64,000 nt of DNA, from positions 56,459,271-56,523,270 of the forward strand of contig NC_134705.1 of the NCBI RefSeq assembly GCF_043290135.1, written 5' to 3'. Below, piece after piece: positions 55,959-64,000 of the stretch. A program made the position numbers and the translations under genes. This DNA is from Rhipicephalus microplus. Lineage: Eukaryota; Arthropoda; Arachnida; Ixodida; Ixodidae. Within the stretch, counting starts at the first letter, position 1. Each line of letters starts with the position of its first letter. Below the pieces are notes generated by a model, which worked only from the letters and a program-made list of their open reading frames with translations, was not told where the DNA came from and made no database searches.

Positions 55959-57581
55959 ATGCTAACCACTATACCACCGACGTTCCCGTTCATCATGGAA
56001 ATCGTCGAGGGCGAAGCAATATCGCCTGAAGAAGCGAATGGCCCAGGCTGGATTACGGCGTACAACCGTAAGCCAAGCAAGAGCAAAGCTAACCAATCCC
56101 AAGACGCAAGACCAACAAGTACGCGAGGGAGACGTAGGGACGGCGGCCGCACCGCCGAACCGAGAAGCGCGTACCAACGCCTCGTCGCTACCTCAAGACT
56201 CCCTCAACTTCCGAGGGACACATTTCGCATAATCGTAAGGCCCCGAGATGGCCTCAACGTGGCTAAAATCACGCCGGTGCAGTTTGAGCAAGCCCTGGCG
56301 ATGGCCGCCGCCCTGGCTCCTCAAGACCTCATGGAAGACTCTATATGCCCAAATGTCACCCAGAACATTTTTGTAGTGTGTACCCCAATCGAACGAAACG
56401 CACGAGCTTATACCACGGTACAGCAACTACGTCTGCGAGACACTCTGTACCGAGTTGCTGTATATCCGGCTCCACCCGATAACACGTGCAAAGGCGTCAT
56501 CCGAGGCATTGACATTGACCTCACCGATACCCAGCTCCGAGAACTGATCGTCACAAAGCGCAACCCGAGTGCCCTGGAGGTGAAACGCATCAAGAACACC
56601 ACAGCCGTCACCATCCTGTTCCAAGGAATGCAAGTTCCCAATTATGTATACTGCGGGGCGAGCATAGTTCGATGCACGCTTTTCCGCAGACACACGGAAG
56701 TTTGTTACAACTGCGGCAGCCTCGGCCATCGTGCAGACGTTTGCCCTAATCCTAACACAACGTGGTGCCGAAAGTGCGGACTCAAAACCCCACCCGAAAA
56801 CCACCAATGTAAGCCCCACTGCACCCTCTGCGGTGGACCACACCCCACTGCCGATAAGGACTGCAAACGTAAATTTCAAGTTCCGTACATCGTACGCCAA
56901 CGACGACGCCGACGCCGTCGACGCGGTCGTAGCCGCTCCCGAGGATCGAGTGGAGCCAGCTCCCGCGATTCCAGCGCCACCTCGAGCACCTATGCGACAT
57001 CCAGGCGAAGCCGCTCCCTCACACCGACAGCGAGACGTCGCAGTGCCCAGCGCAGCCACTCCCGCTCCAGGAGACACTCCCCATCTCGCCAGGCTGAGCT
57101 GACATGGGCGGACCGAGTCCAAGGGAAGAAACCACCGCTACGGAGCACGCCGCCAGTCACAAAGGTAACGCGGCCCTCATTGCCAGAGCATGAAAGCGAG
57201 GTAGTTACAACTCTACGAGCAGAACTAGCAGGTCTTCGGGCAACCATACAACAGCTCACCACACAACTAAATGAGGCGAGGCACCAAATACAAACTCTCA
57301 CAGCTCCTAAAGATCCCCCCTCATCCACTGTAGATGTTAGCAAACCTAAACGCAGAGCCCCACCACTCCGCGAAGCGGACACGAATGACAGCGACTCACC
57401 AGAAGACACTCTAAACGAAATCTTACGTCTCACGCGAGAAAACCACGATAACATCGACACGCTGTCACGCCGGGTGGAAGCACTAGAGCAAAAAGCCACC
57501 ATAAAAGCTAAAACCAAAGCCAGAACAGTAGTTTCTGTGGATCCTACGGCAATTCTGCCTGGGCCACCAAATTCAATGTAA
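55959..57581 (+). CDS. ORF1, gag-like nucleic-acid-binding protein of I-type element
   Basis: Starting at ATG 55959 the protein has 540 residues; an alternative ATG is at 55996. Three CCHC-type motifs lie at about residues 249-310: CYNCGSLGHRADVC (C249, C252, H257, C262), CRKCGLKTPPENHQC, and CTLCGGPHPTADKDC. An arginine- and SR-rich stretch follows (about 320-380), then a predicted coiled-coil TTLRAELAGLRATIQQLTTQ near 420-445. ORF1 proteins of this type coat the element RNA and help strand transfer. The frame is also open for 46 codons upstream of the element, which I regard as chance. Confidence 0.9.
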   Translation: MLTTIPPTFPFIMEIVEGEAISPEEANGPGWITAYNRKPSKSKANQSQDARPTSTRGRRRDGGRTAEPRSAYQRLVATSRLPQLPRDTFRIIVRPRDGLNVAKITPVQFEQALAMAAALAPQDLMEDSICPNVTQNIFVVCTPIERNARAYTTVQQLRLRDTLYRVAVYPAPPDNTCKGVIRGIDIDLTDTQLRELIVTKRNPSALEVKRIKNTTAVTILFQGMQVPNYVYCGASIVRCTLFRRHTEVCYNCGSLGHRADVCPNPNTTWCRKCGLKTPPENHQCKPHCTLCGGPHPTADKDCKRKFQVPYIVRQRRRRRRRRGRSRSRGSSGASSRDSSATSSTYATSRRSRSLTPTARRRSAQRSHSRSRRHSPSRQAELTWADRVQGKKPPLRSTPPVTKVTRPSLPEHESEVVTTLRAELAGLRATIQQLTTQLNEARHQIQTLTAPKDPPSSTVDVSKPKRRAPPLREADTNDSDSPEDTLNEILRLTRENHDNIDTLSRRVEALEQKATIKAKTKARTVVSVDPTAILPGPPNSM

Positions 57582-57586
57582 TCATC

Positions 57587-60500
57587 ATGGCTTCCACAAC
57601 CCAAAACACGTTAGAAATTTGGCAGTGGAATTGCGCTAGCTTCGCGACCCGTAAAACCCCTCTGCTGCAGTACATTAAAGCGCAACCCAAGAAGCCACAC
57701 GTAATATTACTGCAGGAGACCCTTTGTGATACTCTCACATTATCGGGTTACCACCCCATCTCACAACGAGGGGATACCAAGAGAGGTATAGCCACGCTGA
57801 TTAGCAAGAAATTTGCTCACATAGTACATGAGGTATTACCCACCCGCAGCCGCCTGGAAGCGATACTCGTCGAACTCGTACCAAACCGTTTTTTAAAACA
57901 AAGCGTTTTTTTCCTTAACGTTTACAGCTCCCCGTCAGACTACAGACAGTCCTTCCATGCGCTCTTAACTAAAGCCACAACGCTCGCGCGAAACTCTCCG
58001 CTTGTTATAGCAGGCGACTTCAATGCCCCCCACCCGTCATGGGGTTACCCCCAGGCAACGGCTAAAGGCACTAACCTCACGCGAGCAATTGACGACTTGT
58101 CCCTCACACTCATCACAGATCACCGATTCCCTACGAGACTTGGAACATCGGTACAACGCGACACTACGCCGGACTTGGTATTTACCCGTAACGTAACAGG
58201 CCACACCTGGACCAATACGCAGGAAAACCTGGGCAGCGATCACTTCATCATACGAACCGAACTACCCAACGCATCAGCTCCACCCCGTACATTCACGCTA
58301 ACGGACTGGGATGCCTTCCGCACCCTCCGCAAAAACAACACAAAGGAATACAACACATTCATCGAACTACTCACCTCACTTCAGGAAGACATAGCCAAAA
58401 CAACGAAAACAATACAAACAGAACTCGAGGTCCCGAGAATGGACCCACATCTGGCACATTTGCTCGAGGCAAAAGCGTCAATACTCGCGCGCTGGAAAAC
58501 ACAACGACTAAACAGACGCTTACGAAAACGTCTATCAATACTGAACCAAGACATTGCCAAATATTGCACGGAGCTCACACGACTCCAATGGCATGAACTC
58601 TGCTCGGCGGTCGACGGCCGCATGCGAACTGGGGGTAAATGGAACCTCCTAAAATACATGCTGGACGACTGCGAAACAAAAAACAACCAGAGTCATGCCA
58701 TAGACCGGCTCCTACACTCGCACAAAAAGATGGGAGGAACAAACTCATCCTTTCTTGAAGAAATCTCCAAACGTCACCTCCCCTTAAACACAGCACAACC
58801 CACCGACTACCCAGAAATAGAATGCGAAACGATACCCGAACTCGACGAACCCTTCACGGAGTCAGAAATTCGGGAGGCATTACACAACCTCAACAGCAGA
58901 TCAGCCCCCGGTCCTGACAAGGTAACCAACCGCCTGTTGCGAAATTTAGACGACCAAGCCATCACACTACTCACAAAAGACATTAATTACATGTGGGAAA
59001 CTGGCCAGGTACCTGAACAATGGCGCACGGCCACGGTAATCCTTCTCTCAAAGCCAGGTAAACCACTCAACTTCGACAATCTACGCCCGATTTCCCTAAC
59101 CTCATGCATAGGAAAAGCAGCTGAACATGTCATCCTAAATCGTGTATCGCGCTACATAGAGGATCACGAACTCTTTCCGTTCAACATGGTCGGGTTCCGT
59201 CCGCACCTTTCAACACAAGACGTCATGCTATTACTAAAGAAACAGATCTTCGACTCAAAAACGAGAGATGTTCGTGGCATTCTCGCCCTAGACCTCACTA
59301 AAGCATTCGACAGCGTCTCACACCGCTTTATACTGGAATCCATTGCCAGCCTTGGTCTCGGTAAAAGATTCCAGGCGTACATTCGTTCTTTTCTGCAAAA
59401 TCGAAAAGCTCAGCTGCATTTATCGCAACTTACATCCGACACTTACACATTAGGTTCCAACGGGACACCACAAGGGGCAGTCATTTCTCCACTCCTTTTT
59501 AACATAGTAATGAAGGGACTATCTGACAAACTCCGCGAGATCCCAAACATAAACCATGCTATATACGCAGATGACATCACCATCTGGTGCCCGGGAGGCT
59601 CATTGGCGAAGTTGGAGCAAGCCCTTCAAACTGCTCTCAATACCACAGAAGCCTACTTAAAAAACACTGGACTTCGTTTGTCGCCCACAAAATCAGAGTT
59701 GCTACTGTACCGGCAATCTCGCCAAGGCGTTCGTTACTTAACACCCTTAGGTGATCTACCCATAGCGCTACACGCCAAAGATGGACAGCGAATACCCCGC
59801 GTGGACTCCATACGCATTCTCGGCCTCCTCGTCGAGGCCACTGGCTGTCATGCAAGAACAATTAAACATATCACAGCTAAAACCGAGAACATGCTCCGAC
59901 TCATTCAGCGAGTCTCGGGTCGTAGACGAGGCCTTGGAGAGGCCAACCTTCTGCGCATATACCACGCGTTCCTAATGAGTCACATCAATTACGTCGCCTC
60001 TGCCCACAACTGGACGAAGGTAGAAAAGACGAAACTAAACACACTCATGCGCAAAAGCATTAAACAAGTCCTTGGTTTGCCTCAAAACACGAGCACTTCC
60101 CGTCTCGACCAACTAGGCATGCACAACGGCATCGATGAAGTGATCGAGGCCCAGACCACGGCCCAAGTGATCCGCCTCTCCTCCTCCAAGGCAGGCCGCC
60201 GACTTCTAAGCGAGGCCGGCATGTCCCCACACCCCTGCCTTGAACGCGCAGTAACCCTCCCCAGAGTTGTCCGAGCTACTTACATGGTAACCCCATTTCC
60301 GCGAAATGTCCACCCACAACACAACAAAGGCAGACGGCTGGCCCGCGCTCGCGCGATCCTAAACCGTACCGCCGCGAATCGCAACTCTACCGCATTCGTC
60401 GACGCAGCGCAATACGGTAACTCCTCCTCTTTCGCACTCGCGGTAGTAGATGGCGACGGAGCCCTACGCTCAGCCGCCTCGGTTAGGCTATCAACAAGCG

Positions 60501-61237
60501 CCATAGCCGAACAAGTTGCTATAGCTTTAGCGATGACCGACCCCTCACTCACTAATGTCTTCACAGACTCTCGCGCCGCCATTCGGGCTTACGAAACCGG
60601 CAACATCGCTCCAGAAGCAGCCCGCATTTTACAAACACGGAAATATACGGGCTCGCACTACCTCTCTTGGTTCCCTGCCCACATGGGCAAAGACGTTCAC
60701 CCACAACAACCCAACCTCAACGAAATGGCTCATGATCGAGCACGAGAACTGACCCGCCGTGACGATCAATCAGCCACCGAAGAGCTGGGCCCAGACGTGC
60801 AGTTTAATGACCCACTACTCACCTTCCATGAAATTACCTCCCACTACCGACACAACAGAAGCCGATACCCTTTACCCCATTCAAAACTCGAACGCGCGCA
60901 AGAAGTAGCCTTTAGAATGTTACAAACGAGATCGTACCCATCACGGGGCCGACTCAGCCATTATAACTCAGACATAAATTCACAGTGCCCAGATTGCACA
61001 GAAGTGTACTGTTCACTCGCGCACATGCTCTGGCAATGTCCCGCGTTACCTCAGGGACCTCTCACCAGTGAGTCCGACTGGGAGGAGGCACTCAGGAGCC
61101 CCAATCTCCGAAACCAACTTAAGGCAGTCCAGAGGGCCCAAGAACTGGCGGAACGCCACCACGTTCCAGCCCCGACTCGGGCGTCGCCTACGGTAGCGGC
61201 TGCTAATATGTCCCACGTGGGCACCCTGGTGGCTTAA
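57587..61237 (+). CDS. ORF2, endonuclease-RT-RNase H polyprotein of I-type element
   Basis: The 1216-residue frame opens five bases after the ORF1 stop. Endonuclease: N15, E44 (LLQETLC), D144 and N146 (AGDFNAP), D218 and H219 (SDHF). RT: RPISLTSCIGKAAEHVIL, LALDLTKAFDSVSHRF, GTPQGAVISPLLFNIV and the YADD box at 660-663. RNase H: D939 (FVDAAQYG), E975, D994 (FTDSRAA) and D1050 with H1049. A C-terminal CPDC...HMLWQC motif starts at residue 1134. The length suits the I group. No catalytic residue is missing, so the enzyme should be functional. Translation may depend on reinitiation after ORF1. Confidence 0.95.
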   Translation: MASTTQNTLEIWQWNCASFATRKTPLLQYIKAQPKKPHVILLQETLCDTLTLSGYHPISQRGDTKRGIATLISKKFAHIVHEVLPTRSRLEAILVELVPNRFLKQSVFFLNVYSSPSDYRQSFHALLTKATTLARNSPLVIAGDFNAPHPSWGYPQATAKGTNLTRAIDDLSLTLITDHRFPTRLGTSVQRDTTPDLVFTRNVTGHTWTNTQENLGSDHFIIRTELPNASAPPRTFTLTDWDAFRTLRKNNTKEYNTFIELLTSLQEDIAKTTKTIQTELEVPRMDPHLAHLLEAKASILARWKTQRLNRRLRKRLSILNQDIAKYCTELTRLQWHELCSAVDGRMRTGGKWNLLKYMLDDCETKNNQSHAIDRLLHSHKKMGGTNSSFLEEISKRHLPLNTAQPTDYPEIECETIPELDEPFTESEIREALHNLNSRSAPGPDKVTNRLLRNLDDQAITLLTKDINYMWETGQVPEQWRTATVILLSKPGKPLNFDNLRPISLTSCIGKAAEHVILNRVSRYIEDHELFPFNMVGFRPHLSTQDVMLLLKKQIFDSKTRDVRGILALDLTKAFDSVSHRFILESIASLGLGKRFQAYIRSFLQNRKAQLHLSQLTSDTYTLGSNGTPQGAVISPLLFNIVMKGLSDKLREIPNINHAIYADDITIWCPGGSLAKLEQALQTALNTTEAYLKNTGLRLSPTKSELLLYRQSRQGVRYLTPLGDLPIALHAKDGQRIPRVDSIRILGLLVEATGCHARTIKHITAKTENMLRLIQRVSGRRRGLGEANLLRIYHAFLMSHINYVASAHNWTKVEKTKLNTLMRKSIKQVLGLPQNTSTSRLDQLGMHNGIDEVIEAQTTAQVIRLSSSKAGRRLLSEAGMSPHPCLERAVTLPRVVRATYMVTPFPRNVHPQHNKGRRLARARAILNRTAANRNSTAFVDAAQYGNSSSFALAVVDGDGALRSAASVRLSTSAIAEQVAIALAMTDPSLTNVFTDSRAAIRAYETGNIAPEAARILQTRKYTGSHYLSWFPAHMGKDVHPQQPNLNEMAHDRARELTRRDDQSATEELGPDVQFNDPLLTFHEITSHYRHNRSRYPLPHSKLERAQEVAFRMLQTRSYPSRGRLSHYNSDINSQCPDCTEVYCSLAHMLWQCPALPQGPLTSESDWEEALRSPNLRNQLKAVQRAQELAERHHVPAPTRASPTVAAANMSHVGTLVA

Positions 61238-61289
61238 ACTCCTCAGGACCATATATTAAAGTTCTTGACTGACTGACTGCGTTACAGGA

Positions 61290-62323
61290 GACAAGTATAA
61301 TTTTCATCACTTGAAATTATTGTCAGCGCTTTACATTATTGCTATGACAACGTCATGGAGTGAGAAAAAGAGAAAAAATTGAAGATGCGTTGCAGGGGAC
61401 AAAAGAAATGACACTGTGCTCTCCGTTTATATACACATTGCGCCTTAGCACCGAGCCATGTGTGGGATGCGAGAATTGTTGCCTTGCGCTAACGTTGCCT
61501 CTTTCTTGAAATGACTCCAGTAAGCTACATGTTATTACAATATTTTGCTATACCTCGTAAAAGAACCTATTACAGTAATGCGCCCAGGGAGATGTACAGC
61601 GATGTCTTCGAGTCGTCATCCGCAAGCATAATTCATCGATGCGTGAAATGCACTAATTCGCGAATATTCGGATATTTTCAATAGTTTGATTGTTAGCTTC
61701 TATGATGTTACTTACTATGTTCCTTAATATAACTGGCTCCTTGTGTAACTGTTTATTACATTCGCTATCAGAGATTTAATTGGTGAACGACGAAATTATT
61801 GAGGTGCCAGTATTGTGATAGGGCAGGAAGAGATTCGAGAAAGATACATCGCGAGATCACTGCAGTATTCTCAAAATATTAATCACGGTATATTGCTTGA
61901 GACTATCATGGTAACGCCACAAATGTGAAGAGTAAATGTATTCAGATATTTACTCATCATAAATATCTAGAACCGTGTGGGATGTACAACCCTATTGCAA
62001 AAAGCACTGCCACTGGGTACCAGTGCCTATCGGCTTGCCTGATTATAGGCCCAGGATTGCGCTGGTACTGGGACGCTGGAACGGCATTTAGTGAAAGGCG
62101 CTGGGTTATCTGCGCAAAACTGCTGCACATGAATAAAACGGCGATGCCCGTTATCGATAGATGAATAAATGTACAAGTAAAATAAGCGATATTGCGCGCA
62201 TTCACTAAGAAAAATTAAAAAATGAAAAAATATGTCTAAAAACAGGATGTGAACTTGTCACCTCCCAATTCTAAACCAAGTACCCTACCCACCATGCCCC
62301 AACAAAACACGTTGATTGTGTGT
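61290..62323. other. No recognisable gene
   Basis: AT-rich sequence without recognised domains, repeats or RNA genes. Confidence 0.5.
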
Positions 62324-62331
62324 TAAAATGA

Positions 62332-62543
62332 TTGATATTTGATTGATATGTGGAGTTTACCTTCCCACAACCACCATATGATTATGAGAGACGCCGTAGT
62401 GGAGGGCTCCGGAAATTTCGACCACCTGCGGTTCCTTGTATAACGTGCACCCAAATCTGAGAACACGGGCCTACAACATTCCTCCCTCCATCGAAAATCA
62501 GCCGCCGCAGTGGGGATACGATTTCGCGACCTGGGGCTCGTTG
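62332..62543 (-). mobile_element. Ruka-like SINE, inverted, decayed head
   Basis: On the minus strand it shows GATTTTCGATGGAGGGAGGA, AGGCCCGTGTTCTCAGATTT, CCACTACGGCGTCTCTCATA and a TCAATCA tail. TAAAATGA at 62324-62331 and 62544-62551 is taken as the target duplication. The B-box region is altered (AAATCGTATCC), so promoter function is doubtful. Confidence 0.8.
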
Positions 62544-62930
62544 TAAAATGACTATTTGTCCTAAGCACACGCCGCTCGACTTAATGTGTACACGTCGAAC
62601 AGTCAAAGTTGACGCGATATTCCTTTCCAAGTAACATTTGCGTCCTGATTTGACTGGGGTGAACGGCTTCCGTGCACTGAATGACGGGCAGACATTGGCA
62701 AGAGCGCAAAGTTTTTTTCAAGAATCAGCATGTGAACTGTGAAATATGTCAAATTGACTGGATGTGTAGCCACAGATTATTGGCTCCTGCTGTTCATATA
62801 GTTTTTTTTATTGTCGCTTCTCGCACTTGCTTCTTATAAACATGTACGGATGATTTAGAATGACTTGTTCGATACAGATGCGTGCATACAATTTATTGTT
62901 GAGTATTTTTGTTGCGCAAGCGACAATATA
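62544..62930. other. Unassigned spacer
   Basis: Nothing is recognised other than the right target duplication of the SINE. The last part could belong to a further, more diverged tandem unit. Confidence 0.35.
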
Positions 62931-64000
62931 GCAGTATACAGCCGTCGTGCCAGTGTACAGATTTGCAGTTATATCGATACCTGGAACTAAGAAACCACCT
63001 ACGAAAATACCAATGCAATCGGTTGAAAAAGAGCGCCGGTGTGTTGGTTCACTAAGGCGTACGAAGTTACAAACTCGAAATTGCGTGTTCATACGTAAAA
63101 GTCAGAGAAATACCAACTATAGTGCGTTTAAAAAGAATGTTTCAGTGACAGTCTGCGTAGCTAAAAGCACGACACATCGATCGTCGTCGCTCCTTGTGTG
63201 GGCACTGTGCACGACGAGAAATAGTTTATTTGGGCTCAGGGATGTCTAAACTATACATTACAGTCATTCCTACACTTCAGAATTGTCCCTACTTATATCC
63301 AAAATTGCCGGTAGCATGTACACAAATGCGGCCGGACCCGACCGGCCTATGCTCGCTGGGATGGGGCACTGCGTAAGACCACTCTCGACGCAGCTAAATT
63401 GCGATGCTTGAATTTTCTGCATTTGAGCTTGGCAACATTTCTAACTGTTACCTAAACTGTACCTCAAGTAAGTATAAGGTCAAAGATTGCCAGACATGCA
63501 TTTCCGGAGTGGCGATAGTGAGCGACAGCTGTTTCTTTGGCCTCTGCTGGCAGTATACAGCGGGCATGCCTGTGTACATATTTGCAGTTATATCAATACC
63601 AACAATAAAAAACGCCTCAATAAATACTAATGCAATCCACTAAAAACATATGCCTTGGAGTTAGATCACGAAGGTTTACCAAATTACTAACTGCAAGTTG
63701 CTTGTTCTTACATATCAGTCAGAGAAGTAACGGCTAACTAAGGGCGGCAAGTTTTCGTGACAGCCTGCGTAGCTGAAATTGTGACGCACCGATCGTCAGC
63801 ACTTCTTGCGCGGACATCGACACAAGGCAAAATAGCTGATTTAGGTTCATAAATGTGTAAACTATACAGTTCTTCTCGCACTTTAAACGTGTCCGTACAC
63901 GAAGCAAGAAGCGCCAGTAACATATACACTGAGGCGGCCGGCACAATAGGTCTAATGCTCACTAGGTCGGGCGCTGGGTAAGACGGCTATCGACGTGGTG
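62931..64000 (+). repeat. Tandem repeat with period of about 619 bp, cut by window edge
   Basis: Unit 1 (62931-63549) and unit 2 (from 63550) both start GCAGTATACAGC. They share GTGTACA, TTTGCAGTTATATC and AATACCAA, then AATGCAATC, GTCAGAGAA, and TGACAG or TGACAGCCTGCGTAGCT. Also shared are CGATCGTC, the AAACTATACA stretch, and a GCGGCCGG... end before TGGGTAAGAC or TGCGTAAGAC. Divergence is considerable, with small indels. It may be the edge of a satellite array or a simple duplication. Confidence 0.7.

Larger units (their letters stand above)
55951..61276 (+). mobile_element. Intact I-type non-LTR retrotransposon
   Basis: The 5326-bp element lies between perfect 13-bp direct repeats CTGCGTTACAGGA (55938-55950 and 61277-61289). 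Two complete ORFs follow each other with five bases between them. ORF1 is gag-like with zinc knuckles, and ORF2 has endonuclease, RT and RNase H, the domain set of the I group. The 3' end is a short TGACTGACTGAC tail after ATATATTAAAG. All catalytic residues that I can check are present. The perfect duplication and open frames point to a recent insertion. Confidence 0.92.

Noticed and set aside
56427..57122. 231-codon minus-strand frame
   Set aside because: It is antisense to ORF1 of the intact I-type element, in GC-rich repetitive coding sequence. No domain is recognised.

Overview
The window looks like a stretch of repeat-rich nuclear DNA from a hard (ixodid) tick. The assignment rests on family knowledge rather than a search. 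Several copies of a tRNA-derived SINE of the type known from ixodid ticks (Ruka-like) are present, together with RTE-, I- and CR1/jockey-type retrotransposons and Ty3/Gypsy elements in the arrangement usual for tick genomes. I found no convincing host protein-coding gene, rRNA, tRNA gene or CRISPR array. Almost everything recognisable is a mobile element or its debris.

Layout. 1-3168: decayed CR1/jockey-type non-LTR element, entering from outside the window. 3169-9140: complete but dead Ty3/Gypsy element (Gypsy-1) inserted in or next to the A/T-rich tail of the first element. 9141-17626: mostly unrecognised DNA with an antisense I-type relic near 14.2-14.5 kb. 17627-23177: second dead Ty3/Gypsy element (Gypsy-2). 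23178-29738: unrecognised DNA with two SINE copies. 29739-32624: copy 1 of a long, palindrome-rich non-coding repeat, here called PR, split by a CR1/jockey-type insertion. 33222-36397: RTE element with 11-12 bp target duplications and a tRNA-like 5' terminus. About 36690-38380: antisense I-type relic. 39748-41355: CGTCC-minisatellite repeats and a 236-bp tandem duplication. 41849-43476: PR copy 2. 44555-44798: full-length SINE. 44916-47003: PR copy 3, inverted, carrying three later insertions (a SINE, a 365-bp terminal-inverted-repeat element and a 125-bp solo LTR). 48428-48690: third CGTCC repeat. 50627-51082: SINE inserted inside a SINE. 51690-55565: decayed non-LTR element whose first reading frame looks like an esterase domain. 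55951-61276: intact two-ORF I-type element with a 13-bp target duplication. 62332-62543: antisense SINE. 62931-64000: tandem repeat of about 619 bp running off the end.

How the parts relate. The window records layered insertions: retroelement into retroelement tail (Gypsy-1), non-LTR element into PR copy 1, three insertions into PR copy 3, and SINE into SINE. The two Gypsy elements and the solo LTR all sit between ATAT duplications, which points to one target preference. The I-type element at 55951-61276 is the only copy with open frames and all catalytic residues, so it is the only candidate for recent or current activity. The I-type relics at 14.2 and 36.7 kb are older relatives. Both Gypsy elements lack any room for an envelope gene between integrase and the 3' LTR.
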